Of a stretch of DNA of 64,000 nt, positions 1-9,309 are shown piece by piece. Numbering within the stretch: position 1 is the first letter of the stretch; the number at the start of each line of letters is the position of its first letter. The notes under the pieces were generated by a model. That model was not told the origin of the DNA. It searched no databases and was given only the letters and a program-made list of their open reading frames with translations. The stretch spans positions 2,257,501 through 2,321,500 of the forward strand of contig NZ_CP083757.1 of NCBI RefSeq assembly GCF_020149935.1, written 5' to 3'. Made by a program: the position numbers and the translations under genes. The stretch is from Marinilongibacter aquaticus. GTDB taxonomy: Bacteria > Bacteroidota > Bacteroidia > Cytophagales > Spirosomataceae.

Positions 1-107
1 TTTATCGCCCAAAACAGAATAATGGACTATTTATCTTCTGCAATCGGTACAAAGTGCCCTGCTTCCCTTATTTTTACGAGAGAAGCGTAAAATCTAAAAA
101 CAAGCAT

Positions 108-536
108 ATGAAAAACCTTAACCTATTCTTTCTCTTTTTGGCCCTGGCATTTACAGCCTGCAACCCCGCCCAGGAAAGCAGCACCGAAGAAAGCCCTGCG
201 GCCAGCATTCCTGTGGTATCCGAAATCGAAGACCCTTTCATTCACCATGTGTACTTCTATTTGAAAAATCCGGAAAGTGCCGAAGACAAAACCAAACTAT
301 TGGAAGGCTTGGAAAAACTGGCCAAAGTATCGACCATTCAAAAGCACTTTGTGGGTTTTCCGGCGAGTACCAACCGCGACGTCATCGAAAAAGGCTACGC
401 CGTAAGCTGGCTCTGCTTCTTCAAAAATATAGAAGAAGAAGAAATGTATCAAAAAGATCCCATCCACCTGAAGTTTGTAGAAGACTACAGCCACCTCTGG
501 GAAAAGGTGATCGTGTACGATTCTGTGGAAGAGTAA
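108..536 (+). CDS. Dabb-domain lipoprotein
   Basis: A 142-residue protein starting at the ATG at 108. An upstream in-frame start at 54 would add a non-hydrophobic extension before the signal peptide, so I prefer 108. The N-terminus is a lipoprotein signal with the lipobox LAFTAC and Cys18 as the lipidated residue, followed by a Ser/Glu-rich linker. The rest (HHVYFYLKNP, then a repeat-like second half ending in KVIVYDS) resembles the stress-responsive alpha/beta-barrel (Dabb) family, small dimeric ferredoxin-like proteins. It is probably anchored in the outer or inner membrane facing the periplasm. The ligand or reaction is unknown. It converges on the next gene with a 4-base gap. Confidence 0.75.
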   Translation: MKNLNLFFLFLALAFTACNPAQESSTEESPAASIPVVSEIEDPFIHHVYFYLKNPESAEDKTKLLEGLEKLAKVSTIQKHFVGFPASTNRDVIEKGYAVSWLCFFKNIEEEEMYQKDPIHLKFVEDYSHLWEKVIVYDSVEE

Positions 537-540
537 AAAA

Positions 541-1107
541 TCAAGCCCCCAGCCTTCGGGTCATCAGGCTGTCGACCACAGCCACCAATTGCTTCGGCTT
601 GACCGTACGCCAATTGCCCATTTGCAAAGTGCCGCCAAGATTGATGTAATAGTCGAGGCGGTACTTTTTCATTTCATCGAGAATAAATTCGCGAAAATTC
701 AGGGCCGCGATCCAGCCGTCTTCCACATCTTCAAACCACTCTTCGTAATAATCGCTGTCGCCCCCATGAAATTGCAGGAGATTCTCGCCGATTAAAATGA
801 ATTTCTGCACCCCGTTTCGGAGCAGCCGATCGAGCACATTTCTTTTGAAATGCATGATGTCGTTGTGTAAAGCATCGTTCCATTCGCCAAAAAGCTCGAT
901 CACCGCACAAGAAAGGCCATAATCCACAAAAATGAGCTTGCAGTACAAAGTCTCCGAACCAAACTCATCCCAATTCGGATCGATGTAATATCCGTACACA
1001 TCGTTCACATAAGCCTGCCCGTAGGTTCGACCATAAAAAGGCGAACGCATGTCGCGTTCGGCCCGATAATATTGCTGCCAATTGTAGTAGGGTTCGATGG
1101 TATGCAT
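541..1107 (-). CDS. Conserved hypothetical protein, 188 aa
   Basis: I do not recognise a named family. The protein is soluble-looking, has no signal peptide or membrane segment, and is unusually rich in Tyr, Trp and Phe, especially in the first 60 residues (EPYYNWQQYYRAERD). The middle alternates hydrophobic strands with helices (CAVIELFGEWNDAL, KFILIGENLLQFHGG), suggesting an alpha/beta fold. A Bacteroidota -7 promoter element, TATCTTTG, ends four bases before the ATG, which supports this start and suggests a leaderless message. It converges with the Dabb lipoprotein gene. Function unknown. Confidence 0.7.
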   Translation of the reverse strand: MHTIEPYYNWQQYYRAERDMRSPFYGRTYGQAYVNDVYGYYIDPNWDEFGSETLYCKLIFVDYGLSCAVIELFGEWNDALHNDIMHFKRNVLDRLLRNGVQKFILIGENLLQFHGGDSDYYEEWFEDVEDGWIAALNFREFILDEMKKYRLDYYINLGGTLQMGNWRTVKPKQLVAVVDSLMTRRLGA

Positions 1108-1111
1108 AGGA

Positions 1112-1119
1112 CAAAGATA
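1112..1119 (-). promoter_or_regulatory. Promoter -7 element TATCTTTG
   Basis: This matches TAnnTTTG, the -7 consensus of the Bacteroidota primary sigma factor, on the minus strand. Only four bases (TCCT) separate it from the ATG at 1107, so transcription would begin at or next to the start codon. I see no convincing -33 TTG at 19-21 bases. Confidence 0.5.
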
Positions 1120-1628
1120 AGAGCGGAAGACAAAAGGAACCGAACACTAGCTCGGCTTTTTTCCTTTCCAAGGCCTCGAAAACAGGGGATTTTACCCTAT
1201 AAGACAAGTAGTTTTACGGTTACCTAAAAAAGCTAAAATTGTTATTTAAAAAAAGAAAAATCCCACGGAGTACGCAGGATTTAGAATTTCTTCGGCTTAT
1301 AGCCTTGTTGTGAATAGTTTTCAAGTTTACAGTTCTCTCTTCCTTTCTTATGATTGTTCTGAAAATCGTTTTTTTTAGTTTCAATAACTTAGGGTCTTTG
1401 CCTTCAAGTACTTGCAAAAACATGTAAGTGGCCTCAGATTAGAAGCCTATTTTTTTGCTTGCATTTTTCGAATAGGGTTAAATGTGCTAAATTGTCACAC
1501 TGATTTGAAAACCTTTCCTTTTGGCCTAAGCCTATAAATATTTTTCAATCCCAACTTAACTTTCACTGTTCCACTAACGTCAATCTACAATTCCTATCGA
1601 CAAATGGATCGCACCAAACAATCCCCCA
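1120..1628. other. Non-coding interval between sdaA and the 188-aa gene
   Basis: About 500 AT-rich bases without a credible gene. The short open frames inside have no family resemblance or ribosome site. On the minus strand 1258-1282 can form a weak hairpin (AAATCC/GGATTT with an internal loop) followed by a T-rich stretch, a possible distal terminator for sdaA. Confidence 0.4.
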
Positions 1629-3071
1629 TCAGCAAGCACTCAATGCCAAAGGGATTTGAATGGCCAAGCCGCCGTCGGAGGTTTCTTTGTACTTTTCATT
1701 CATATCCAAAGCCGTCTCCCACATGGTTTTCACTACGGTATCCAAGGACACGCGGGCTTCGTCTGGGTTGCTCTGCAAAGCCAACTGTGCAGCCATTATG
1801 GCCTTTATGGCTCCCATGCTGTTGCGTTCGATACAAGGTATTTGCACCAAACCACCCACCGGATCGCAAGTCAGTCCCAAATGGTGCTCCATCGCTATTT
1901 CAGCAGCCATCATGGCCTGTTGCGGCGAGCTGCCCAATCCCTCTGCCAAGGCTGCGGCAGCCATGGCCGAAGACACCCCGATTTCGGCTTGACAACCTCC
2001 CATTGCCGCCGAAATAGTGGCTCCTTTCTTAAATATCGAACCGATCTCTGAGGCCGTAAGCAAGAAATCATGCACTTGTTTCCTGTCCAATCCCTTTTCG
2101 CAAAAAATCAAAAAATACAGCAAGACCGCCGGCAGCACCCCGGCAGCACCGTTGGTTGGGGCGGTCACAACCCGACCAAAAGACGCGTTTTCTTCGTTTA
2201 CGGCCAAGGCAAAACAGCTGACCCAATCCATTGTATAGCGAAAGCCGTCGCCGCCTTCTTGAATGGCCGCCATCCATGTATCAAAATCGGAATAGCTCTT
2301 TCCCGACAGCAGCTTTTCATTGATTTTATGGGCTCGCCTGCACACCTGAAGGTGACTGGGTAAAAAGCCCTTTTGGTGTACGCCACGGTATACACATGTT
2401 TTCATGCAGGCCCAAATACGGTCCAATCCCGCTTCAATTTCCTGCCGAGGCAAAAGAGCCAATTCATTTTCCCAAACCACTTCGGATATACGCGAATCCA
2501 TTTCTTTGGTCCAGCGAAACAAATCGGCTGCATTTTCGATGGGCCTTGGCAAACTTTTCAGCCTTTGGGCCTGTGCATTCCCTTCTCCATCCTTTTCTAC
2601 GAAACCGCCACCGACGGAATAGTAAATCTGCCGCCGAGACTGCCCATCTTCAAAAAAAGCTTCAAAAACCAGGCCATTGGGATGATAGGGCAAGCATTCT
2701 GTTTTCAAATAAAGAATGGATTTTGCGGGATCAAAGGGTATTCGTCTTTCTCCCGCCAAAGACAATGTTTTTGAGCTGTCAATTTCGGCCAATGTCTCAT
2801 CGAGCCTTTCGAGATCAAAAAACTCTGGATCGGTGCCCATCAAACCGAGCATCACCGCTTTGTCTGTACCATGCCCAAGCCCTGTTTTGGCCAAAGAACC
2901 GTACAAATACACCCGAACCCCTTGAAGTGTGTGCAAAAACCCTTGATTGCTCAATTCTTCGAGCCACAGCCCGGCGGCTTTCCAGGGGCCCAAAGTATGC
3001 GAACTACTGGGACCTACTCCTATTTTGAGCATATCGAAAACCGATATGGCTCCATTGTATTGCTGTTTCAT
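1629..3071 (-). CDS. sdaA: L-serine ammonia-lyase, iron-sulfur type, single chain
   Basis: 480 residues, the usual length for the fused single-chain enzyme that deaminates L-serine to pyruvate and ammonia using a [4Fe-4S] cluster. The N-terminal beta domain carries GPSSSHT (residues 20-26). The C-terminal alpha domain has TAPTNGAAG and three cysteines in family positions: [16 protein letters not shown] and the nearby VQIPCIERN, the expected cluster ligands. ATG start, preceded at 20-50 bases by a good promoter (TTG, 20 bases, TAAATTTG), so it is probably transcribed alone. The PorU-like gene diverges upstream. Confidence 0.95.
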   Translation of the reverse strand: MKQQYNGAISVFDMLKIGVGPSSSHTLGPWKAAGLWLEELSNQGFLHTLQGVRVYLYGSLAKTGLGHGTDKAVMLGLMGTDPEFFDLERLDETLAEIDSSKTLSLAGERRIPFDPAKSILYLKTECLPYHPNGLVFEAFFEDGQSRRQIYYSVGGGFVEKDGEGNAQAQRLKSLPRPIENAADLFRWTKEMDSRISEVVWENELALLPRQEIEAGLDRIWACMKTCVYRGVHQKGFLPSHLQVCRRAHKINEKLLSGKSYSDFDTWMAAIQEGGDGFRYTMDWVSCFALAVNEENASFGRVVTAPTNGAAGVLPAVLLYFLIFCEKGLDRKQVHDFLLTASEIGSIFKKGATISAAMGGCQAEIGVSSAMAAAALAEGLGSSPQQAMMAAEIAMEHHLGLTCDPVGGLVQIPCIERNSMGAIKAIMAAQLALQSNPDEARVSLDTVVKTMWETALDMNEKYKETSDGGLAIQIPLALSAC

Positions 3072-3090
3072 TTTTGTCGATGAGTGATAT

Positions 3091-3121
3091 CAAATTTAAA
3101 GGCTTATTTGCGAAAGACCAA
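3091..3121 (-). promoter_or_regulatory. sdaA promoter
   Basis: On the minus strand a -33 TTG (3119-3121) lies 20 bases before TAAATTTG (3091-3098), matching TTG-N19/20-TAnnTTTG. It would give a short leader before the sdaA ATG at 3071. Confidence 0.6.
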
Positions 3122-3362
3122 TCGATCTCCACACAAGGATTTCCCGTAATTATGCTTTAGGCAAAGTCTTTATACCGAATACGCAATGGACAGCTACGCA
3201 AAATATTCAAAATTTCGTCTCGCTTTGGCCGCACAATTCGTTTCAAAAACTATGATTTCAATCATCTCGGGTGTAATTTTGATATTGAAATGCAGAGGTT
3301 TAGCCAAACAAGGGATTTGGCTTTCCGGCATTTCAGACGCAGACTTTCAAACTCTACAATCC

Positions 3363-6300
3363 ATGTGCAAAAAATACTTCGGTTTATTCCTGTCCTTGTG
3401 CTCATTTTGCCTTTCACACAAACTTTTCGCACAAAAAGAGTTTGCCAATCATTGGATCGATTACGGACAAGATTATTTTAAAATCAGCACACTCAATGCA
3501 GGGGTGCAAAGCCTGAATTACACCGATTTGAAGGCCTTGGGTTTTCCAGAAAATGCCCAAGCCGACCACATTCAAGTTTTTTACCGCGGTGAAGAAATTG
3601 CCGTAAAAATCACCGACGTGGTACAGAATAAATTGAGCAACAGCAGCCAAATTCTCTTCTATTCCGAAGGCAATACCGGAAAACAAGACTCTTTGGTGTA
3701 CCAACCGCACGGCATAAAACCCAAACTCTCCACAAACCTGTACAGCGACGAAACCCTCTTTTATGTGACGGTATCGCAAACGCAATTGGGCAAGAGAATC
3801 GGGCAGGAGAATACAGCCTACGGCTCTGGAATCGCGACCAATTTTGGCTATCATCAGTTGAAAAAAATCAACGAGAAAGAATGGTCTTACAACAATCTCA
3901 TTGGCCTGGTGCCCTTGCTGCAACACAGCTATTACGAGGATGGAGAATGTTGGACAGGCTCCATGATTCGAGGAGATTCGCTTTTCAATGAGGAAATTAC
4001 ACTGAGCCAGTTCCAGAAAAATACGGGTAAACCCATTCAGTTTGCCGCCTACGTCAATGGCCGATATGGGTTCAACCACGATATTGTGGCTAAAGTGGCG
4101 GGGGAAGAACTTGGGCACCTCCAATTCTATGGTTTTGGAGAAAATGAAGTAAAAACGGACGTCGGCGAGGCCAAGCTAAACCAAAACAATGCATTTGTTT
4201 TCAGTTTGCAGGGCCAACGCGACATCAGCATAGAACTGTATTCTTTGAACGGATACACTGTACGCTACCCAAGAAAACTCGAATGGAACGGTACGGATGA
4301 CCTCATTTTTGAATTTGAAGGCCAGTCGAACACCAAACAAGACATAGCCCTTACATTGAGCCAAGCGGTTTCTGCTCCCCTAAAAGTTTGGGACATAGGC
4401 GATGCTTCGCAACCGATCGAGATTCAATACACACGCAATAACAATACGCTGTATTTTACTTTGGAAAACAGCGGGAGAACCAGACGAATTTTACTGTCTT
4501 CCTCAACCAAAAACACTACGGCAAAACAAAAATACAGTCCGCAAGCTTTGCCAGAAAACGGCAACTACCTAATTATAAGCCACAAAGCACTTTGGGATGG
4601 AGCTCAAGCTTTTGCAGATTACCGAGCGTCGGCAGCGGGCGGAAATCACCAAGTTGTTTTGGTGGATATTGAAGACCTCAAAGAACAATTCAATTTTGGA
4701 GAAAGGGGGCCGCTGATAATCCGCAATTATCTCGCCTATTTTATTGCCCAAAATCCCACCGAAAACTATCTTTTGCTCATTGGAAACGGAGTCAGTTTTC
4801 CAAACGAATTGAAGGCCAGCAAAGACAAGGATTTCATCCCCACTTTTGGTTATCCGGGCTCTGATGTGTTGCTCTCCGCGGGTTTGGGCTCTTCAGATTC
4901 CGAGCAGGAGACCTTTCGCACGGGGCGTATACCCGCGAAAAACACGAGTCAAGTATTGAACTACCTGAACAAGGTAAAAGAAACCGAAAACCAACCCTTG
5001 GCTTTGTATCGTAAAAAACTTTTGTTTTTGAGTGGAGGAAGAACCACTGCCGAGATTCAGAACTTCCGAAACACCCTTTCTGGACTGGCCCAAAGTGCAG
5101 AAAATTCATCTGCGGCTCTGCAAAGCCAAGTGATCAGTAAGGAAACTTTCGAAGAAGTAGAAAATGTCGACATCTCTTCTCAAATCAATTCGGGCATTGG
5201 TTTAATGACCTTTATGGGTCATGCCTCTCCCACACACCCCGACATGAACATCGGCTTTGTCAGCGATCCTTACTCCAACATCGCCAATCAGGGCAAATAC
5301 CCCATGCTCTATTTCACAGGCTGTGGCGTGGGCAATGTATTTTATCGCTACGAAACCTTGGCCCAAGATTGGCTTTTCGGCATCAACAAAGGTGCTTTGG
5401 CCATTTTTGCCAATTCGTTCTGGAGCTACCCCAGCACCTCTTCCAAATATCTCAATGCACTTTACCAAACCCTTTTCGATGAAAGCAGCGAAGCGGGGAA
5501 TTCCATTGGGCAACAAATACAATATACCAATGGGCAAATGATGCAAAATACACCAGATGCCTTCGATAAGGCCAATGTGCATCAGCTTGTGTATTTGGGC
5601 GACCCCTCTTTAAAATTGTTTCCGAGCAACGCGGTCAATTTGAATGTCGGTGAACAAAGCCTGTATGTGCAGAGCGATTCGCCCGAACATACTTTGAGCC
5701 AATCAAGCAATTTGAACGTGGGCCTTTACTTGGCCAATACCGGTTGGCGAGCTTCCGAAAACGAGCAAGTAGACGTACTTTTCACCCAAAAATACAACGA
5801 TGGAAGCTCGAACTCTTTTACCCAATCTTTCGCGGTGCCCACTTATCAGGATAGCCTTCTGCTTTCCATTCCCAATGACGCCAAGATTTCGGAAATTGAA
5901 GTACAGGTAGACCCCAACAATGCCATAAGTGAATCGAACGAAAACGACAACAAAGCAAGCTTGGTCTTCGACCGGACTGCATTTGAAAGCCAAGACGCAT
6001 TTCCTGAAAATCTTGTACCCGACAAGATAAATCCGGTATTGTTAGTGAAGGTGAACAATGCACGCATACAAGATACGCTACGCGTTTTTGCCCAACCCAA
6101 AATTTCGGCAACCCTGCAAGACGATCGTAGCTTACCCGAAAATGCCATTCAGATTTTCTTTTCTCAAAATGGCGAATACACTTTGGTGCCCGAAGAAAGC
6201 CTACTGCTGAACAAGGTGAACAACCGAAATATAAGTGCAGAATTCCAAACCGATTGGCAAAGTGGATTGTACAATGTTTTGGTGGTCGCGAAAGATGCCC

Positions 6301-6623
6301 AAGGCAATGCCAGCGGACAATCCCTTGCTTTTACAGTGGAAATAGTGGCATACGATAGCCCGAATGCCCAAGCCCTTGTTACACCCAACCCAAGTACATT
6401 ATTGGCCAAAATTCAATTGACCATTCCCGAAGGTTATCCGATCTCTGAGAACGGAAAACTTTTGATTTACGACGAAACGGGCCGAATCCTCGAAGAACAG
6501 AGTATCGATTATCGTCCGGGATTTCAATCAATCTATTGTTTGAAAAACAGAGCTTCGGGTATTTATTTTTATTCGCTGGAATTGGGCAAAGAAAAACTCA
6601 GCGGCCGTATTGTTTTGCATTAA
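3363..6623 (+). CDS. porU: C25-family cysteine protease, T9SS sortase PorU/PorU2-like
   Basis: I start at the ATG at 3363, giving 1086 residues, because a signal peptide begins there (LFLSLCSFCLSHKLFAQ). The in-frame start at 3186 would bury it behind 59 residues. The domain order is beta-rich N-domain, gingipain-like C25 peptidase, Ig-like/CARDB-like segment and a C-terminal type A sorting domain. Catalytic candidates are His620 in MGHASPTHPD and Cys654 in YFTGCGVGN, a spacing like that of gingipains. In the T9SS, PorU removes C-terminal sorting signals at the cell surface and transfers cargo to A-LPS. Bacteroidota also carry a PorU2 paralogue, and without porV next door I cannot decide which this is. 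Its end overlaps the convergent lipoprotein gene by four bases. Confidence 0.8.
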   Translation: MCKKYFGLFLSLCSFCLSHKLFAQKEFANHWIDYGQDYFKISTLNAGVQSLNYTDLKALGFPENAQADHIQVFYRGEEIAVKITDVVQNKLSNSSQILFYSEGNTGKQDSLVYQPHGIKPKLSTNLYSDETLFYVTVSQTQLGKRIGQENTAYGSGIATNFGYHQLKKINEKEWSYNNLIGLVPLLQHSYYEDGECWTGSMIRGDSLFNEEITLSQFQKNTGKPIQFAAYVNGRYGFNHDIVAKVAGEELGHLQFYGFGENEVKTDVGEAKLNQNNAFVFSLQGQRDISIELYSLNGYTVRYPRKLEWNGTDDLIFEFEGQSNTKQDIALTLSQAVSAPLKVWDIGDASQPIEIQYTRNNNTLYFTLENSGRTRRILLSSSTKNTTAKQKYSPQALPENGNYLIISHKALWDGAQAFADYRASAAGGNHQVVLVDIEDLKEQFNFGERGPLIIRNYLAYFIAQNPTENYLLLIGNGVSFPNELKASKDKDFIPTFGYPGSDVLLSAGLGSSDSEQETFRTGRIPAKNTSQVLNYLNKVKETENQPLALYRKKLLFLSGGRTTAEIQNFRNTLSGLAQSAENSSAALQSQVISKETFEEVENVDISSQINSGIGLMTFMGHASPTHPDMNIGFVSDPYSNIANQGKYPMLYFTGCGVGNVFYRYETLAQDWLFGINKGALAIFANSFWSYPSTSSKYLNALYQTLFDESSEAGNSIGQQIQYTNGQMMQNTPDAFDKANVHQLVYLGDPSLKLFPSNAVNLNVGEQSLYVQSDSPEHTLSQSSNLNVGLYLANTGWRASENEQVDVLFTQKYNDGSSNSFTQSFAVPTYQDSLLLSIPNDAKISEIEVQVDPNNAISESNENDNKASLVFDRTAFESQDAFPENLVPDKINPVLLVKVNNARIQDTLRVFAQPKISATLQDDRSLPENAIQIFFSQNGEYTLVPEESLLLNKVNNRNISAEFQTDWQSGLYNVLVVAKDAQGNASGQSLAFTVEIVAYDSPNAQALVTPNPSTLLAKIQLTIPEGYPISENGKLLIYDETGRILEEQSIDYRPGFQSIYCLKNRASGIYFYSLELGKEKLSGRIVLH

Positions 6624-7276
6624 TCGATGCGTCGGTAAATGGTGCGGTAGCCCGAAACAATTTGGCCCGAACCCAAGCAATTTTCATCCTGGCAGTATTC
6701 CAAATGTGTGTTTTCCTTAAACACTAAACCGCGGTACGGAGCATACCACTCCAATTTACGGTTCATGGTGATCAGGTTGGAATCCAGGCGTTCCACCACA
6801 CCGATTGCTTTGGGAAAATCCCTTTGAATATTTTGGGGATAATCCAATGAGCTGCTGAGTTCAAAATCCTCCTCATCTCTACTGTTTAGCCCATTGCCGT
6901 CCCATGATTTGCCTTCGAGCAAAGGAAATACCAGCTTTACAATGGGCACATTGTTTTCCACGCGAACAAGTTTATCTGGCTCTGAATATACCGTCCATAT
7001 CGAATCCACCCGCCAAGCGGCTTCTGTACTGGCTCGTGTAGAACGAATGAGCTTAAATGCCCCTTCCACTTCTTCTCCGATTTCTTCTTTCAAGAAATAT
7101 GTTCGGAAAGTTTCCGGCTCACTCACGCTGTATTTCCAAGATTGCACTTCAAATTCGGCCTTTTGTCCTGTTTCTAAAGGATAATACACCTCCAAACTTT
7201 GAGGGCTACTTTGCTCCTCTTCACAAGCCCAAAAAGCCAGTGCCAATGCCAAAATGCCTATTGATCCAATTTTCAC
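6620..7276 (-). CDS. Hypothetical lipoprotein, 218 aa
   Basis: GTG start. The lipoprotein signal has the lipobox ALAFWAC with lipidated Cys18, followed by acidic EEEQSS, compatible with outer-membrane or surface lipidation in Bacteroidota. The body (YYPLETGQKAEFEVQSW, then WYAPYRGLVFKEN) is beta-rich with a repeated 'typical lipocalin/VCBS-like' strand pattern but no family I can name. Only 28 bases separate it from the asparagine-synthase-like gene upstream on the same strand, so they probably share a message. Its stop overlaps the stop of the PorU-like gene. Confidence 0.7.
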   Translation of the reverse strand: MKIGSIGILALALAFWACEEEQSSPQSLEVYYPLETGQKAEFEVQSWKYSVSEPETFRTYFLKEEIGEEVEGAFKLIRSTRASTEAAWRVDSIWTVYSEPDKLVRVENNVPIVKLVFPLLEGKSWDGNGLNSRDEEDFELSSSLDYPQNIQRDFPKAIGVVERLDSNLITMNRKLEWYAPYRGLVFKENTHLEYCQDENCLGSGQIVSGYRTIYRRID

Positions 7277-7304
7277 AATTTCTCTTTATTAGTTGTTGTA
7301 AATT

Positions 7305-9125
7305 CTATTTTTTAACGAACAATTCCTCCATCCATATTCCCAAAAACAGCACCCTTATGGCCAAAACAACCAATCCGGGTTGATCTTTATGGCCAAAATC
7401 CGATGCCATTATCGTTGCACAAGCCTTATCAAACTTATCCTTATCCGCATATTGCCAAAGCAAATGCCCTTCAGAAAACAAGGCCTTTGTCTGACTGTAA
7501 AGTAAACGAAAGGATTCGAAAGTATATTCCGAAAAATTTGCTTTTGTACCTCTGTCGAGAATCGCCCGTGGCAGCTCTTCTTTCAGGGCTTCTCGAATGG
7601 TCTCCCGCCCTTTACCATTTCCAAATTTCACTTCATCGGGAATAGCCAATGAAAGTTCGATAAGTGCTGCATCGAAAAACGGAAATCCATAACGATGCCC
7701 AAAATGTTGCCCAATGCAATACAACTGTTCGATCACTTCAACATACGCCCCATTTGTTATGGCCCGAAATTGCAGCATATGCTCCGGAAGCACATCCGCA
7801 TACATTGCCGAAGCGTTTAAACTTTCCTTGGCCATAAAATCGGGCGTGGGTGTTTCTTTGTAAAAACTGCGTACACTTGGCGTCTTTTTTGAAAAAGCAA
7901 AATTCGACAAGGCTGTCAAGGCATAAGCGAAACTAAATCCTAAATATTTCCTGAATATCTGTGCCCTTTTCAAGGCTTTAAACCAAGCTCTTTCGCGAAA
8001 GGTCTGTTTGATTTTCGACAGGCAAAAATAGCTGATGGACAAACGCTTACGTTCATCCAAAGAAAGCTGATCCCAACGCGAACTCATGTGCGACAAGTCT
8101 CTTTCGGCTGCATATTGCTCCAAAACAGTCTTCAATTTTACCCAATTCTCCTGGGCATACAATTGTTCGAAAAGTCCATTACCATAGCCTGTCACCGTAT
8201 CGCCATCGTGACCTGTCAATACCAAATCCACCGCATCTGCCCGAGCTGCCTGAGCCGCAGCAAAATGAAAAGCTGAGGGAATGGGATACAACTCGGGTCC
8301 ATTGGCAAAATGAGCCAAAGCCTTAAGACTATCTAAAATATCCGATTCAGGACGTAAATCTTGGTGGCGATTTCCTATTTTTTGCACGACGGCCTCGATA
8401 AAAAAATGCTCGTCCGAGGAGTCGTGCCCCGGATCTACATGGTATGTATTGAGCACAGAACCGAAGCTGGCCGCCGCACACACCACAGATGAAGAATCGA
8501 GTCCTCCGCTGAGATGCCCGCCCGGCTTTTCGGCCGTTTTAAGCCAATTTTTTACCGATTGCAAAAAGCGTGAACGAAAGTACTCGACTTGCTTATCCTT
8601 TCCCAAACCTCTATAAGCAGAAGGATTTAGTTTCCAGAAAGTTTGGGCCTTTTTAGTAGATGGTGTCCAACTTGTAATATGTCCTGGAAGAGCGGAAAAA
8701 ATCCCTTCGAAAAACGTAGATTCTTCATAGGGTTCGTAGGCTTCCATTCGGGTCAAATACCTCCTCACTTTTTCTCGGTTGACAATTCTTTCATCTTCCG
8801 AAAGCAGGTGCAAAGCCTTATCCCCAAATTCCAGCGTCCCATTCCATTCTTTATAAAAGAGCGGCTTAAATCCAAAGCGGTCGCGAATGAAAAACACCTC
8901 TTCCGCTTTTTTGTCGTGCAGTACTATCGCAAATTCTCCTTTGAGCTTCTCCGCAAAACTGCAGCCCTCTTTTCTGTACAATCCCGCCAAAAAAAACGCC
9001 GGTTCCGTTTCCAATTCAAGTTCATGCAAGCATACATCCGCATACACGCTCAATGTGGAATCGTCATAAATCGAATACGTTCCGTGTGGATTCATATCGA
9101 TCGGTATTTTGTTTTGCTTTTGCAT
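7305..9125 (-). CDS. Asparagine-synthase-like protein lacking the glutaminase cysteine (lasso-cyclase-like)
   Basis: 606 residues with the two-domain layout of asparagine synthetase B. The N-terminal Ntn-hydrolase-like domain keeps FAIVLHDKKAEEVFFIRDRFGFKPLFY. The C-terminal ATP-pyrophosphatase domain has the PP-loop SGGLDSS at residues 206-212 and VLTGHDGDTVTGYG. Glutamine-dependent synthetases begin Met-Cys-Gly, and that catalytic cysteine is absent here (MQKQNKIPID). Lasso peptide cyclases and beta-lactam synthetase also lack it and use the AMP-forming domain to close a ring. It lies about 2 kb from two small genes with lasso-type leaders (10928-11053 and 15752-15883), so a macrolactam-forming role is plausible but unproven. 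A TATATTTG element lies four bases before the ATG. Confidence 0.8.
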   Translation of the reverse strand: MQKQNKIPIDMNPHGTYSIYDDSTLSVYADVCLHELELETEPAFFLAGLYRKEGCSFAEKLKGEFAIVLHDKKAEEVFFIRDRFGFKPLFYKEWNGTLEFGDKALHLLSEDERIVNREKVRRYLTRMEAYEPYEESTFFEGIFSALPGHITSWTPSTKKAQTFWKLNPSAYRGLGKDKQVEYFRSRFLQSVKNWLKTAEKPGGHLSGGLDSSSVVCAAASFGSVLNTYHVDPGHDSSDEHFFIEAVVQKIGNRHQDLRPESDILDSLKALAHFANGPELYPIPSAFHFAAAQAARADAVDLVLTGHDGDTVTGYGNGLFEQLYAQENWVKLKTVLEQYAAERDLSHMSSRWDQLSLDERKRLSISYFCLSKIKQTFRERAWFKALKRAQIFRKYLGFSFAYALTALSNFAFSKKTPSVRSFYKETPTPDFMAKESLNASAMYADVLPEHMLQFRAITNGAYVEVIEQLYCIGQHFGHRYGFPFFDAALIELSLAIPDEVKFGNGKGRETIREALKEELPRAILDRGTKANFSEYTFESFRLLYSQTKALFSEGHLLWQYADKDKFDKACATIMASDFGHKDQPGLVVLAIRVLFLGIWMEELFVKK

Positions 9126-9129
9126 TCAA

Positions 9130-9137
9130 CAAATATA
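9130..9137 (-). promoter_or_regulatory. Promoter -7 element TATATTTG
   Basis: A TAnnTTTG match on the minus strand, four bases before the ATG at 9125. Twenty bases upstream is CTG, one mismatch from the -33 TTG. It would give a leaderless message. Confidence 0.5.
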
Positions 9138-9296
9138 AAACCAGAGACTATTAATTACAGAGGGAAATACATTCTTCGACCAAAATTATTCGGTCATATA
9201 TGAAGCAAGTCTTCCTATACCGACTTCTCGCACACATTTTGTCTGATTGCATACCATCTTATTTTCAATAAACGTAAAATTTAAGGCATCTCTTGT

Positions 9297-9304
9297 TAAA
9301 TTTG
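9297..9304 (+). promoter_or_regulatory. Promoter -7 element TAAATTTG before nuoD
   Basis: A TAnnTTTG match ending five bases before the preferred nuoD ATG at 9310. No clear -33 TTG is visible. It supports the shorter start and a leaderless message. Confidence 0.45.
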
Positions 9305-9309
9305 AGTCA

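Noticed and set aside
1220-1423. A 67-codon minus-strand frame in the gap before sdaA
   Set aside because: AT-rich Lys/Asn/Phe-biased translation, no ribosome site, no relation to any family I know.
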